64,000 nt of DNA from Enterococcus xiangfangensis (GTDB lineage Bacteria > Bacillota > Bacilli > Lactobacillales > Enterococcaceae). Each line of letters begins with the position of its first letter. The first letter of the stretch is position 1. The translations under genes and the position numbers were made by a program. The notes below the pieces were generated by a model that had not been told where the DNA came from, made no database searches, and saw only the letters and a list, made by a program, of their open reading frames with translations. Location of the stretch: contig NZ_BJDX01000002.1 in assembly GCF_005405365.1 (NCBI RefSeq), positions 62,001 to 126,000 of the forward strand, given 5' to 3'. This document shows, one piece after another, positions 8,162 through 17,345 of this stretch.

Positions 8162-8638
8162 ATGACTAACTATGAAATCAAACACTTTAATGAAACTGTA
8201 ATCAAAGGATACGCTGCAGTTTTACCACTGCCTACAATAGACAATATCAAGGAAGTTTCAGAAAAAAAGAGTCAGCACTTCTTCTCTTTAGCAACTAGTG
8301 GAAAATTCCCCGCTTTAATGGCAGAAAGTGCTGATAAAATCGGCTACGCCTTAAGCGAAGCAAAAAACGATCATTTGGAATACTTCGCGGGCGCCAATAC
8401 TTCGACCGACGACTCAGCAGCTGAAGAACGTGTCTTACCTGCAGGCGAATATGTCGTCTTGAAAGGTCAAGGCGGCCCAAGTCGTCAACTTTTCGATCAA
8501 TTGATCAAAACTTTTTTTGGTGAAATCTTGTCAGAAAATCCTGATTTATACAAAGAAGATACTTTTGTTGTTGAGGCATTATTGAATGGAAATCCACAAG
8601 ACGCAGAAGTTGAATTACGGATCCCTCTAAGCAAATAA
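8162..8638 (+). CDS. GyrI-like/effector-binding-domain protein
   Basis: 158 residues, related in pattern to the product of 5555-6034: short N-terminal strand, QHFFSLATSGKFPALMAES helix, YFAGANTS strand, the LPAGEYVVLKGQGGPS strand-helix signature, and a C-terminal EVELRIPL strand. It is a single-domain protein with no HTH. The ATG has AGAAGGAAACAA upstream. It is read divergently from a WYL regulator. It may be a ligand-binding or protective protein induced by that regulator; no substrate can be named. Confidence 0.7.
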   Translation: MTNYEIKHFNETVIKGYAAVLPLPTIDNIKEVSEKKSQHFFSLATSGKFPALMAESADKIGYALSEAKNDHLEYFAGANTSTDDSAAEERVLPAGEYVVLKGQGGPSRQLFDQLIKTFFGEILSENPDLYKEDTFVVEALLNGNPQDAEVELRIPLSK

Positions 8639-8703
8639 AAATGATAGTTTTGAAAGACAGTTCCTAGTCTTTCAGGGCTAATTCATTTTCTCAATTATAC
8701 AAA

Positions 8704-8740
8704 AACAAGAGCCTGTTCCATTTTAGAACAGGCTCTTGTT
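8704..8740. terminator. Bidirectional terminator
   Basis: Perfect 15-bp inverted repeat AACAAGAGCCTGTTC / GAACAGGCTCTTGTT with a 7-base loop, placed between two convergent genes. Confidence 0.8.
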
Positions 8741-8755
8741 TATTAATAATTCGAT

Positions 8756-9901
8756 TTAATATGCTCCTGAAACGGAACCATTTGAGAAATCAAATGAGGT
8801 ATTTCCAAAGGAAGGTTTTCCTTTATGAGTAACATCGACACCATTTTTAAGTACTTTTAAATTTCTGATTTTAACTGTTCCATTGACGCTGTCATGCAAG
8901 ATATACGCATCACTTCCTGGAACTAGTTTTGTTTTATATTGTCCTACTAATTTTCCGCTGACAAATGTTTGCATATAGCCTGAAGCAAAATACTTCACCT
9001 GAAGATGAACGAGTTGACCTTTGGCTACTCTCGGAGCACCTGTGTTTACAGAATAATACTGTTGTCCAGATGTTCCTGCTCCAGCTGGAAAGTTGATATT
9101 CGTTGTATTGATACGTCCTTGAGCAAAGTTGGCATCTGAACCCGCTTGATAATGTAACTCTACCCCTACTTGCCCACTACCGTCACCATTTCCAGCAATG
9201 ACAAATTGTGTTTCATAATCATTTGAGCTTCCCGTTACAGCAACATCTGCTGAGAAATCAACGGTCGCATTTCCAGTTAAGTTAGCTTGGTCAAAAGCTT
9301 TATTAGAATAGAGCAAGCGATAAGATCCAGAAATCTTTTGTTCTTTCCCACCCACGCCAGTCACATTGACATCGACATGTCTAGGTGTTACTCCTGCAGC
9401 AGGCGTCTGATTGCCATTTCCAGCTGCATAAAAAGCCACACCTTCATAACGCCAACCTACTTTTTTCAAATGATCCCGTTCATTGGACAAGACTGTATAG
9501 TGATGTGTCCCAGATTTTGCGTTTGGATTGTATAAACGATATACCGGAATAGATCCGCCAGAATGCCACGAGATTCCTTCATAACGCCAACCCACTTTTT
9601 TTAGATGATCTCGCTCATTTGTGTTCAAAGTATAGAAATGATCTCCACCATTATTAGGGTTGAACATTCTATACACAGTTGCACCGCTATTTGGAGCTTC
9701 CCAAGCAGTTCCTTCATTTTTCCAGCCATGTGAAACGATAGCAGGGATCTCATTGTGATTTTGCGTATATAAATGTTCCCCAGTATTTGGATTGTACGCA
9801 CGATATAGTGTAGATGCTTCAACATCATCAGCATATACCAACGCTCCGCCAGCTGCTAATAAAGCGGCTGCAACAAACAATTTTGATCGAATACTTTTCA
9901 T
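8756..9901 (-). CDS. Secreted protein with DUF5648-type repeats and lectin-like C-terminus
   Basis: 381 residues. Signal peptide MKSIRSKLFVAAALLAAGG with cleavage predicted near ADDVEA. Residues about 30-165 hold three repeats of the form YR-YNPN-GEH-YT...E...L...GW-YEG, the DUF5648-type Tyr-rich module found in surface proteins of Gram-positive bacteria. After a short GNGNQTPAAG linker, about 200 residues are beta-rich (ATVDFSADVAV, GVELHYQAG, LVHLQVKYFASGYMQTFVSGK) and fit a concanavalin/LamG-like glycan-binding fold. There is no LPxTG anchor. The ATG at 9901 has GGGGG eight bases upstream. The neighbouring gene carries the same repeats. Probably a secreted glycan-binding protein; ligand unknown. 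Confidence 0.7.
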   Translation of the reverse strand: MKSIRSKLFVAAALLAAGGALVYADDVEASTLYRAYNPNTGEHLYTQNHNEIPAIVSHGWKNEGTAWEAPNSGATVYRMFNPNNGGDHFYTLNTNERDHLKKVGWRYEGISWHSGGSIPVYRLYNPNAKSGTHHYTVLSNERDHLKKVGWRYEGVAFYAAGNGNQTPAAGVTPRHVDVNVTGVGGKEQKISGSYRLLYSNKAFDQANLTGNATVDFSADVAVTGSSNDYETQFVIAGNGDGSGQVGVELHYQAGSDANFAQGRINTTNINFPAGAGTSGQQYYSVNTGAPRVAKGQLVHLQVKYFASGYMQTFVSGKLVGQYKTKLVPGSDAYILHDSVNGTVKIRNLKVLKNGVDVTHKGKPSFGNTSFDFSNGSVSGAY

Positions 9902-10032
9902 TTTAATAACCCCCAATAGTATACTTATTAGTATATTTTTGTCCTTACCCATCAACTAATAGTTACTAAATTGCTATCTCTATTTTTTGATGATTAGGAT
10001 TTACCCATACTACCCAATTTCAAAAAGTATCT

Positions 10033-11484
10033 TTAAATAAATCTGAACCAGTAACAAGGATCCCCTGTTCGATTCAAAATAACCGTCTCTGAAATCCCAT
10101 TATCCGTGTAATTACAGTGAATAATCTTACTATTACTTGTCGCAACACCCGTATGTCCGAAAGCTCCCCCAGAACCTCCTTTTTTACCAGCTACAAAAAT
10201 ATCGCCTCGTCTTACTTCATTTCTAGAAATTGCTTTAAACAATTTTCCTTCATATGAAAATAGAGTATCCGTATTGCCTATCCAAGTTTGTGGTGATAAA
10301 TAACCTGCTTCAATCAATGAATAAAAGACTGCACTTGAACAATCATAAGAATTGGGACCATTTCTGTAAGCCGTTGAATACGTCACTTTGCCTTGTCGCG
10401 CATAAAACCAATCCAGCATAACTTCTTGTTTACTCTTGGTTCCTAACGTATACCAAGAAACACCCTCGTTTCTCCAGCCCGCATTAAGTAATCGATTTCG
10501 TTCATTTACATTCATTGTATAATGATGAGATCCAGCACCTCTAGCATTTGGATTGAATACACGATACATGGCTATTCCGCTATTTGGGGTTAGCCATGCT
10601 ACACCTTCATAGCGCCAGCCGGCACGTTTTAACATATTAATTTCGTTACTATTTAATGTAAAATGATGCTCACCTGAATTTGGATTATAGATCCTAAGCA
10701 ATTGCTTACCGCTATTGGAAACAACCATACTTACACCCTCGTATCTCCAACCAAGCCGAACTAGATAATCCTTTTCATAGGAGTTCATCGTGTGTAAATG
10801 TTCACCTGAATTTGGATTATATACTCGGAAAATAGATATTTTAGGAACACTGACAGCTTTTGGTGTAGCCTTAGCTGAACTAGCTTTTACAGTTAAAGCT
10901 TTGGCTTTTTTTACTGTAGTTGTAGTGCTTTTATTTTGAGTGGGTGCTTTGCCTGCTGGCACCTTACTAGTAATGACTGGTGTTTGTTCACTCTCTGTTG
11001 ACTCCGTAGTAGCTGATTCCGTTTTATTAGTACTTATTTCTTGCGCAGCAGAGTCGCTATTTTCATTGCTGTTAACGTCATTGTCTGTTGTCTCATTTGT
11101 ACTTGGATCAGTTACTTCTGTTGCGTCATTGGTTGAGCTGGATTCTGACGGATTTGTTTCCGTTGAATCAGTTGAACTTTCAGTATCATTTCCTTGCTCC
11201 GATGTACTAATCGTTGTTCCTTGATTGCTCGTTTCAGCTGTATCTGATAGGATTTCTTCTTCAGAACTTGTATTTATATTGTCCGTACTATCTATGTCAG
11301 AATTTGCTGTTTCTATCGGTGTTTGTTCAACAATTTGTACAGCTTGATCCGTTGTTACTTCATCTGCATAGACAGCATTGCTGTCTGCTGAAAATGCAGC
11401 AGCCCCTAACATACCTAAAAATATTATTGGTGCTATAACCCATGTTCTCTTCTTTTTATACATTTTAAACCGTTTCTTTTCCAT
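10033..11484 (-). CDS. Secreted Ser/Thr-rich peptidoglycan amidase with DUF5648-type repeats
   Basis: 483 residues. The N-terminus KMYKKKRTW resembles the KxYKxGKxW signal of proteins exported by the accessory Sec system, followed by a hydrophobic stretch and a YADE cleavage region. Residues about 45-195 are Ser/Thr/Glu/Asn-rich and low in complexity, probably glycosylated or wall-spanning. Three Tyr-rich repeats follow (about 215-350: FRVYNPNSGEH, LRIYNPNSGEH, YRVFNPNARG). The last 125 residues look like the phage-type Amidase_5/NlpC-P60 hydrolase: YDCSSAVFYSL with the catalytic Cys, GHTGV with the His. The ATG at 11484 has GGAGGGG upstream. Likely role is wall remodelling with repeat-mediated binding. 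Confidence 0.75.
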   Translation of the reverse strand: MEKKRFKMYKKKRTWVIAPIIFLGMLGAAAFSADSNAVYADEVTTDQAVQIVEQTPIETANSDIDSTDNINTSSEEEILSDTAETSNQGTTISTSEQGNDTESSTDSTETNPSESSSTNDATEVTDPSTNETTDNDVNSNENSDSAAQEISTNKTESATTESTESEQTPVITSKVPAGKAPTQNKSTTTTVKKAKALTVKASSAKATPKAVSVPKISIFRVYNPNSGEHLHTMNSYEKDYLVRLGWRYEGVSMVVSNSGKQLLRIYNPNSGEHHFTLNSNEINMLKRAGWRYEGVAWLTPNSGIAMYRVFNPNARGAGSHHYTMNVNERNRLLNAGWRNEGVSWYTLGTKSKQEVMLDWFYARQGKVTYSTAYRNGPNSYDCSSAVFYSLIEAGYLSPQTWIGNTDTLFSYEGKLFKAISRNEVRRGDIFVAGKKGGSGGAFGHTGVATSNSKIIHCNYTDNGISETVILNRTGDPCYWFRFI

Positions 11485-12073
11485 TTTTCCCCTCCAAAAA
11501 ATATGTATCACTTCAATAAAGTACGATCTGGGACTCATTTTTTGTCTATACTGGATAACGATACCGCCTAAAGAAGTACCTAGATGTGCAATTATTTTTA
11601 TTTCTTAGTATCCTCACTTTACGCAATGACTATCATCATTCCAGCAATTATTCAAACTAGCTTTCACAATAATGAATCAACATTCAAAAATCGAACAAAA
11701 CACTTTTACCTCTGATCTTAGGCTAAAAAAACACATCATTATTACGCACGTTATTTTGACCCTTGCATTGATTTTACCATTTTTTCTCATCCGATATAAC
11801 TTAAATAACCATTTTTTTAGTCGAATTTCCAAAAATAACTTCGAAGAACTACGTTAGTATCTTATCTTCATAAACAACACAAAGAAAAAGATAGATTTAT
11901 GGAAAGTAAAAAAGGACACAGCATAATGCCGCATCCTTAGTTAACCTTCATTCAAATATTCTCCAACAATATAATTCAGTGAAGTTCCATACAAGTAGCT
12001 GATTCAGAATTAACTATTTCTATATTCCTTTAACAAAATCATTTTTAAGCTCGATAATTTATCACTGGACTAC
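11485..12073. other. Gene-poor spacer between secreted hydrolase and sugar ABC operon
   Basis: About 590 A/T-rich bases. A 61-codon + strand frame (11672-11857) has one hydrophobic segment but no ribosome site or homologue I recognise, so it is not called. The only clear element is the terminator at 11908-11941. Confidence 0.6.
11908..11941 (-). terminator. Terminator of the sugar ABC operon
   Basis: Read on the minus strand, GGATGCGGCA pairs with TGCTGTGTCC around a three-base loop and is followed by TTTTTTT. It lies about 130 bases after the ATPase gene. The sequence on its promoter-proximal side (TTGGAGAATATTTGAATG) recurs next to the terminator at 23665. Confidence 0.75.
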
Positions 12074-13186
12074 TTAATCATTTAACATAATAACTTCTTG
12101 GGTTTCTTTATCAAAGAAATGAGCCTTTCCTAAATTAAAGGCTAAAGCAACTTGTGCACCCGGTTTGTGGAAGTCACGTGCGTCCACTCGAGAGACAAAC
12201 TCAGTATCGCCTACTTTAGTATATAAAAGCGTTTCAGCGCCTAGTAACTCAGATACCATGACTTCAGCATTTACAACCGCGCCATCAGAAGAATCCAATG
12301 CAATTTGTTCGCTATGGATATCTTCTGGACGAATCCCAAACGTAATCGTTTTTCCTTCATATCCTTTACGAACCAGTGCTCTGTTCCCTCCATCAGGAAC
12401 TTTTAAGCTCAAACCATGTCCATCACTGATAAACCCATTTTTTAATGTGACCTCAAAGAAATTCATCGCTGGTGAACCAATAAATCCTGCCACAAAAACA
12501 TTTACTGGTGTATCGTAAACTTCTTGCGGTGTACCCACTTGTTGGATCAATCCATCCTTCATGATAACGATTCGATCAGCCATCGTCATTGCTTCAGTTT
12601 GATCATGGGTTACATAAATAGTCGTAGTCCCTAAGCTTTGATGCAGTCTGGCAATTTCTGCTCGCATTGAAACACGGAGTTTTGCATCTAAATTTGACAA
12701 AGGTTCGTCCATCAAGAAAACTTGTGCGTCACGGACAATTGCTCGACCTAGTGCTACCCGTTGCTTTTGTCCACCAGATAAAGCTGCGGGTTTCCGTTGT
12801 AAGTAATCCGATAGACCCAGTATTTCGGCAGTATTTTCAACTCGCCGCTTAATTTCGTCTTTTTCGTATTTTCTCAATTTCAAGCTAAAGGCCATGTTGT
12901 CGTAAACTGACATATGAGGATACAATGCATAGTTTTGAAAAACCATGGCGATATCTCTATCCTTGGGTGGTGCATTATTAACAATTTTATCACCAATCAT
13001 TAAGTCGCCATCAGTGATATCTTCCAGACCGGCGATCATCCTTAAGGTAGTTGATTTCCCACACCCTGATGGACCAACAAAAACAATAAATTCTTTATCA
13101 TTAATTTTTAAATTAAAATCAGTTACGGAAAAATCCTCTGCGTTATCATATTTTTTATATATATGATTGAGTGTAAGTTGCGTCAT
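12074..13186 (-). CDS. Sugar ABC transporter ATPase, MsmK/UgpC family
   Basis: 370-residue CUT1-type ATPase that powers a sugar importer. Visible are Walker A GPSGCGKST (residues about 38-46), Q-loop MVFQNYALYPH, signature LSGGQKQR, Walker B VFLMDEP, the H-loop THDQTEA, and a C-terminal OB-type regulatory domain from about residue 240. It is last in the eight-gene operon behind two permeases and a binding protein. The stretch 12088-12763 (3' two thirds of the gene) is about 99% identical at DNA level to the ATPase gene at 47551, while the first 130 codons have diverged, suggesting gene conversion. Confidence 0.93.
   Translation of the reverse strand: MTQLTLNHIYKKYDNAEDFSVTDFNLKINDKEFIVFVGPSGCGKSTTLRMIAGLEDITDGDLMIGDKIVNNAPPKDRDIAMVFQNYALYPHMSVYDNMAFSLKLRKYEKDEIKRRVENTAEILGLSDYLQRKPAALSGGQKQRVALGRAIVRDAQVFLMDEPLSNLDAKLRVSMRAEIARLHQSLGTTTIYVTHDQTEAMTMADRIVIMKDGLIQQVGTPQEVYDTPVNVFVAGFIGSPAMNFFEVTLKNGFISDGHGLSLKVPDGGNRALVRKGYEGKTITFGIRPEDIHSEQIALDSSDGAVVNAEVMVSELLGAETLLYTKVGDTEFVSRVDARDFHKPGAQVALAFNLGKAHFFDKETQEVIMLND
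12088..12763. repeat. Near-identical tract shared with 47565-48240
   Basis: Direct reading of both copies shows seven mismatches and no gap in about 676 bp. Identity ends abruptly after CTACCCGTTG on one side and at the last codons of the gene on the other. Outside the tract the two genes differ at many positions. Confidence 0.85.
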
Positions 13187-13223
13187 TGCCTCTCATCCTT
13201 TTTTTAAATTCTTTAAGCAACAT

Positions 13224-14048
13224 TTATTTTCCACCTGACAAGGCAATTCCTTCAATAAATTGTTTTTGGAATATCAAGAAAACAATAATCAATGGAATAC
13301 AAGCCAGAAAAGAGCCTGCCATCATTAACGGATAATCTGCACCATACTGACCATTTAAAGTTGCCAATCCTGATGTCAAAGTCATTTTATCAGTGGATGT
13401 ATTGATGATCAACGGCCATAGTAACGAATTCCAACCGTATAAAAGTGCAAAAATCCCTTGTGAAATCAATGCTGATTTAGATAATGGTAAAATAATAGTA
13501 AAGAAAATACGAATTCGCGAACATCCGTCAATGATCGCAGCCTCTTCGACTTCTTTTGGTATTGTCATAAAGAACTGTCTTAGTAAGAAAGTCCCGAAGG
13601 CTGAAAACAAGCCTGGTAAAAATAATGCTGGGATCGTATTGATTAGTCCCAATTTTTGGATTAATAAATATTGTGGGATTAAAAAAATCTGACCGGGTAC
13701 CATTAAAATCGATAATAATAAAATAAACAAAGCATTCCTAAAAGGAAAATGAAGGCGAGCAAAAGCATACGCCGCTAATGCACACAGAAATGTTTGCACT
13801 ACAACAATCATTAAGGTTGTCACAAAAGTATTCAAATAAAAATTACCAAATGGAAAGATTTCAAAAATCCGTTTGTAATTCTCCCACTGAGGAACCTCTG
13901 GGAAAAAAGCTGGCGGAATTTTGATTGCTTCTGTTTTTGTTTTTAAAGAGGTTATTATCATCCAAATAAAAGGAAAGACCATCATTACTGATCCAAGGAT
14001 TAATAGTAGATGGACAAATATACGATTGACGTTACGTGTTTTTTTCAT
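13224..14048 (-). CDS. Sugar ABC transporter permease, CUT1 (MalG-like)
   Basis: 274-residue inner-membrane permease with six predicted helices. The EAA cytoplasmic loop (EEAAIIDGCSRIRIFFTIILPLSK, about residues 165-190) contacts the ATPase. The short N-terminus and the C-terminal GIALSGGK fit MalG-type partners. It sits between the MalF-like permease and the ATPase gene with short gaps. Substrate unknown; the oxidoreductases upstream in the operon suggest a glycoside, inositol or uncommon sugar. Confidence 0.9.
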   Translation of the reverse strand: MKKTRNVNRIFVHLLLILGSVMMVFPFIWMIITSLKTKTEAIKIPPAFFPEVPQWENYKRIFEIFPFGNFYLNTFVTTLMIVVVQTFLCALAAYAFARLHFPFRNALFILLLSILMVPGQIFLIPQYLLIQKLGLINTIPALFLPGLFSAFGTFLLRQFFMTIPKEVEEAAIIDGCSRIRIFFTIILPLSKSALISQGIFALLYGWNSLLWPLIINTSTDKMTLTSGLATLNGQYGADYPLMMAGSFLACIPLIIVFLIFQKQFIEGIALSGGK

Positions 14049-14063
14049 CTAACTTTCTCCTTT

Positions 14064-15023
14064 TTAATATGAGTAATGAACCCATTTTTTCTGTAAAGCA
14101 AATTCAATCGCGGTAATGATCAAAGTAATGATTAATAAAACGACTACGATGGCTGCTCCATAACCCTTATCATTAAATACAAATGAATTTCGATAGAACA
14201 GATACGCCACAGACTGAACACTACGCAATGCTGGATTTGTTTCTGAATACATCATGTAGATTAAATCATAGACTTGCAACGCTGTGATCAAAGTAGTAAT
14301 TGATTGGAAAAAGACAGTCGGACTCAGCAAAGGAACTGTGATACTAAAAAATTTGCGAATTGGTCCAGCGCCATCAATATCTGCTGCTTCATAATACGTG
14401 CTAGGGATTCCTTGCAGACCTGATAGAAAAATTACGATGGATGTTCCTAATGAACTCCATACACCAACAATTATCAAAGCTACCATTGCCCATTCTGAAC
14501 TTGTAATCCAATTTGGTCCATCAATACCAAATAATCCTAAAAATTGATTGATAATCCCATAATCAGCATTAAACATCCATTTCCAAATCATTGCTACAGC
14601 AGAAGTCATTGTGACAGCTGGTAAGAAATAGATCACACGATAAAAACTTTTTCCGCGTATTTTTGAATTTAGTAAAACAGCAATGAAAATTGAGATTATG
14701 ATTGCCACAGGAACCGTAAAAATAGCATAAACCAAAGTGTTTTTTAACGCCCTTACAAGATCCGCGTCCGTAGCTAGCCGTTTATAATTTTCCAGACCAA
14801 CCATCTCGTAGCCGCCAAACATTCCCCACTTAGTAAAAGAATAAAAAATACTTTGACCCATTGGTATCAGATAAAACGCTAAAATCCCAATAAACAGTGG
14901 GGCTATAAAAAGCCCCGCTGTATATACTTGATCTTTTTTATACTTTTTAAAGATCACATTTGGTGATTTTTTTTGCGACTTATTCTGAGGGTCGTTTTTT
15001 TTACTAACTTGTTTCAAGTTCAT
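14064..15023 (-). CDS. Sugar ABC transporter permease, CUT1 (MalF-like)
   Basis: 319 residues. A basic cytoplasmic N-terminus rich in Lys and Ser (about 35 residues) precedes six helices; the EAA loop reads YYEAADIDGAGPIRKFFSITVPLLS. It pairs with the MalG-like permease 15 bases downstream. The longer N-terminus is usual for MalF-like subunits of Gram-positive importers. Confidence 0.9.
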   Translation of the reverse strand: MNLKQVSKKNDPQNKSQKKSPNVIFKKYKKDQVYTAGLFIAPLFIGILAFYLIPMGQSIFYSFTKWGMFGGYEMVGLENYKRLATDADLVRALKNTLVYAIFTVPVAIIISIFIAVLLNSKIRGKSFYRVIYFLPAVTMTSAVAMIWKWMFNADYGIINQFLGLFGIDGPNWITSSEWAMVALIIVGVWSSLGTSIVIFLSGLQGIPSTYYEAADIDGAGPIRKFFSITVPLLSPTVFFQSITTLITALQVYDLIYMMYSETNPALRSVQSVAYLFYRNSFVFNDKGYGAAIVVVLLIITLIITAIEFALQKKWVHYSY

Positions 15024-15045
15024 ACTAGCGACCTCCTAAAGTCAG

Positions 15046-16293
15046 TTATTTTTTAGCTAAGATTTCATTTGCTTTTGTTTGGATTTCTTTGCAAGCTTCA
15101 TTAACTGTTTTATCACCTGACCAAACTTCATTCATGATATCTTGCTCAATCGCAGTTGCTGCGGAAGAATTTTTATAATTAGAAAACGGAACAGCATAAT
15201 CAACCGCATCTATAAATACTTGTAAATTTTTATCAGGATAAGCATTTACCCAAGCATCGGCTGAACCTTCGTATGAAGGAATAACTACACCTGATTCAGC
15301 AACGTGTTGCATTTGTTCCTTTTTAGATAAAAATTCAATCCATTGTTTGGCTTCTTCTTTATGCTTAGATCCTGCATAAACAACATTTGATAACGAATTT
15401 GATGTTGTTGCTCGTTCTTTGCCAGTTGGTAATGGTGCTACATCGATATTTTCTTTACCATATTCATCTTCAAAAATTACTGGTGTTTGGTACGATCCAT
15501 CAATGATCATCGCTACTTTTCCAGCTAATAATAATTCTGGTTGTTGCGCACTACTTGTCATATCAATCGGAGTTCCTGTACCGTTTTCAATGAAACTATA
15601 CCAGTATTTCACGCCGTCAATCGTTGCTTTTTCTCCAAAGCCAGACTTTTTACCGTCTTCAATAAATGGACGTCCACCATTTTGATAGATTGCTTGATAA
15701 TAACCTGTTTCCCACATTGGAGGTGTTCCCAAGCCATAAATACCTTCTTTTTCGTTCGTCAATTGTTTAGCAACCTCTTGCAATTTGGCCCAATCCCAAG
15801 TCTCATCGGGATAAGCAATTCCAGCATCGTCGAACATTTTTTTGTTGTACCATAATGCATTTGTATCAAAATCTTTTGGTACTCCATACAATTTTCCATC
15901 TTGTGTATAAGATTCTTGATAAATCTCTGGAATCTTATCTTTATCAAATTTAACATCATCCAATGGTTCTAAAGCCCCATTATCGATATAGTCAATTGCT
16001 CTAGGGATGTTCATCCAAAATACATCTGGTGCACTTTTACCGGTTATCGCTGTCTCTAATTTAGTCCAGTACTGTGCCCAAGGTGTCACTTGGAATTTGA
16101 TTTCGATATTAGGATTCTCTTTTTCAAAATCTTTTGCAATTTCTTCATAGATCGGTGCCTGTGCTTTGTCCCACAGACCATAACTAATTGTCACTTTATC
16201 ATCTGAACTTGCCTTACTATCTGAACTGCCTCCACAAGCTGCCAACAAACTAAGAGCTAGAACACTAGTAATACCTAGAAGAACCTTTTTCAT
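15046..16293 (-). CDS. Sugar ABC transporter substrate-binding lipoprotein
   Basis: 415 residues with a lipoprotein signal peptide (LALSLLAACGG; lipidated Cys at about residue 20) followed by a Ser/Asp spacer and an extracellular solute-binding family 1 fold (ISYGLWDKAQAPIYEEIAKDFEKENPNIEIK, then PDVFWMN). It captures the substrate outside the cell and delivers it to the two permeases encoded just downstream. Several Trp/Tyr residues (YWTKLE, WAKLQ, GYYQAIYQNGG) could stack on sugar rings. The actual ligand cannot be read from sequence. Confidence 0.92.
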   Translation of the reverse strand: MKKVLLGITSVLALSLLAACGGSSDSKASSDDKVTISYGLWDKAQAPIYEEIAKDFEKENPNIEIKFQVTPWAQYWTKLETAITGKSAPDVFWMNIPRAIDYIDNGALEPLDDVKFDKDKIPEIYQESYTQDGKLYGVPKDFDTNALWYNKKMFDDAGIAYPDETWDWAKLQEVAKQLTNEKEGIYGLGTPPMWETGYYQAIYQNGGRPFIEDGKKSGFGEKATIDGVKYWYSFIENGTGTPIDMTSSAQQPELLLAGKVAMIIDGSYQTPVIFEDEYGKENIDVAPLPTGKERATTSNSLSNVVYAGSKHKEEAKQWIEFLSKKEQMQHVAESGVVIPSYEGSADAWVNAYPDKNLQVFIDAVDYAVPFSNYKNSSAATAIEQDIMNEVWSGDKTVNEACKEIQTKANEILAKK

Positions 16294-16307
16294 TATTTTT
16301 CTCTCCT

Positions 16308-17330
16308 TTATAGTTTGATTGTCTGATTTTCATCTGCTGATTTAACCTCAGCTTCTGCGATACGGATCGTTTCCATTGTACTTTCTAACGGACAAGCTGC
16401 TTGTGGATCTGTGTTATCAATAATTGATTGAGCAAAATGTTTGATTTCGATATAATAACCGCTTTCATTATCGATATTAGGAGTGAAACTTTCTTCATTA
16501 TTTGGATAGTCAGTGAATTTTTTATTTTCTAAAATGATTGTTCCATGTTCAAATGAGAATCTAAAACGCATTTCAAAACCAAAATCTTCATTATTAATCG
16601 TCCAGTTGTCTTGCGCGTTAACAACAATATCATCAAAATTATAATTGGTAGAAACCATATCATACCCGCTGCCTTCGAAATAAACTTTCCCTTTAGTATG
16701 GACATCTTTAGGCGTTCCCAACAGCCAATTAATTGTGTCAACATCATGAATATGTTGATCTAGCAAGCAGCCGCCGGAACGCTCCCGATCCAACAACCAA
16801 TTGTCCCACGACCATAATGGCGTTGTACCGCCTCTAAACAAAGCCACTTCATTCAACGCACCATAGCGTCCACTATCAATCGTATCTTTTATATATCGAT
16901 AAGAAGGGAAAAAGCGTAACGTTTGACCAATCATTAAATAACGACTATATTTTTTGCTAGCATCAATCATTTCTTGGCAAGCTTCAGTGGTAATTGCCAT
17001 TGGTTTTTCACAAAAAACATGTAGGCCTAGCGACATCGCTTTTATTGCATAAGGGGCATGGATAAATGTAGGTAGACACAAATCAACATAATCTAATTCT
17101 TCATTCGCAATCATTTCTTCCATGTCGGTATAGAAATTAAATTTTGTAAAGTCAATGCTTCTGTCGCTGACATCGATATTGCCTTGAGTTAATTTTCCAT
17201 TTCTCTTTTCTTCATTTACATCACAAATTGCTACTAGCTTTAGTGGAAAACCTTCATCCATCAAACGTTTATAAATACCTAAATGTGAACTTCCCATAAA
17301 TCCTAAGCCGACTAAACCAACTCTCAACAT
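16308..17330 (-). CDS. Gfo/Idh/MocA family NAD(P)-dependent oxidoreductase
   Basis: 340 residues. The Rossmann N-terminus GLVGLGFMGSSHLGIYK binds the nicotinamide cofactor; the catalytic EKP motif (FCEKPMAITTEAC, about residue 100) supplies the Lys; a C-terminal half contains the helix GGCLLDQHIHDVDTINWLLG with a likely catalytic His. Family members oxidise or reduce sugar, inositol or 3-keto-glycoside carbons. GGAGG precedes the ATG. It is 15 bases after a TIM-barrel gene and followed by the binding-protein gene, so it probably acts on the imported sugar. Exact substrate unknown. Confidence 0.9.
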   Translation of the reverse strand: MLRVGLVGLGFMGSSHLGIYKRLMDEGFPLKLVAICDVNEEKRNGKLTQGNIDVSDRSIDFTKFNFYTDMEEMIANEELDYVDLCLPTFIHAPYAIKAMSLGLHVFCEKPMAITTEACQEMIDASKKYSRYLMIGQTLRFFPSYRYIKDTIDSGRYGALNEVALFRGGTTPLWSWDNWLLDRERSGGCLLDQHIHDVDTINWLLGTPKDVHTKGKVYFEGSGYDMVSTNYNFDDIVVNAQDNWTINNEDFGFEMRFRFSFEHGTIILENKKFTDYPNNEESFTPNIDNESGYYIEIKHFAQSIIDNTDPQAACPLESTMETIRIAEAEVKSADENQTIKL

Positions 17331-17345
17331 TTTGATTCCTCCAAT

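Noticed and set aside
11672-11857. 61-codon frame with a hydrophobic segment
   Set aside because: No ribosome site and no recognisable family; a small membrane peptide cannot be excluded but is not supported.
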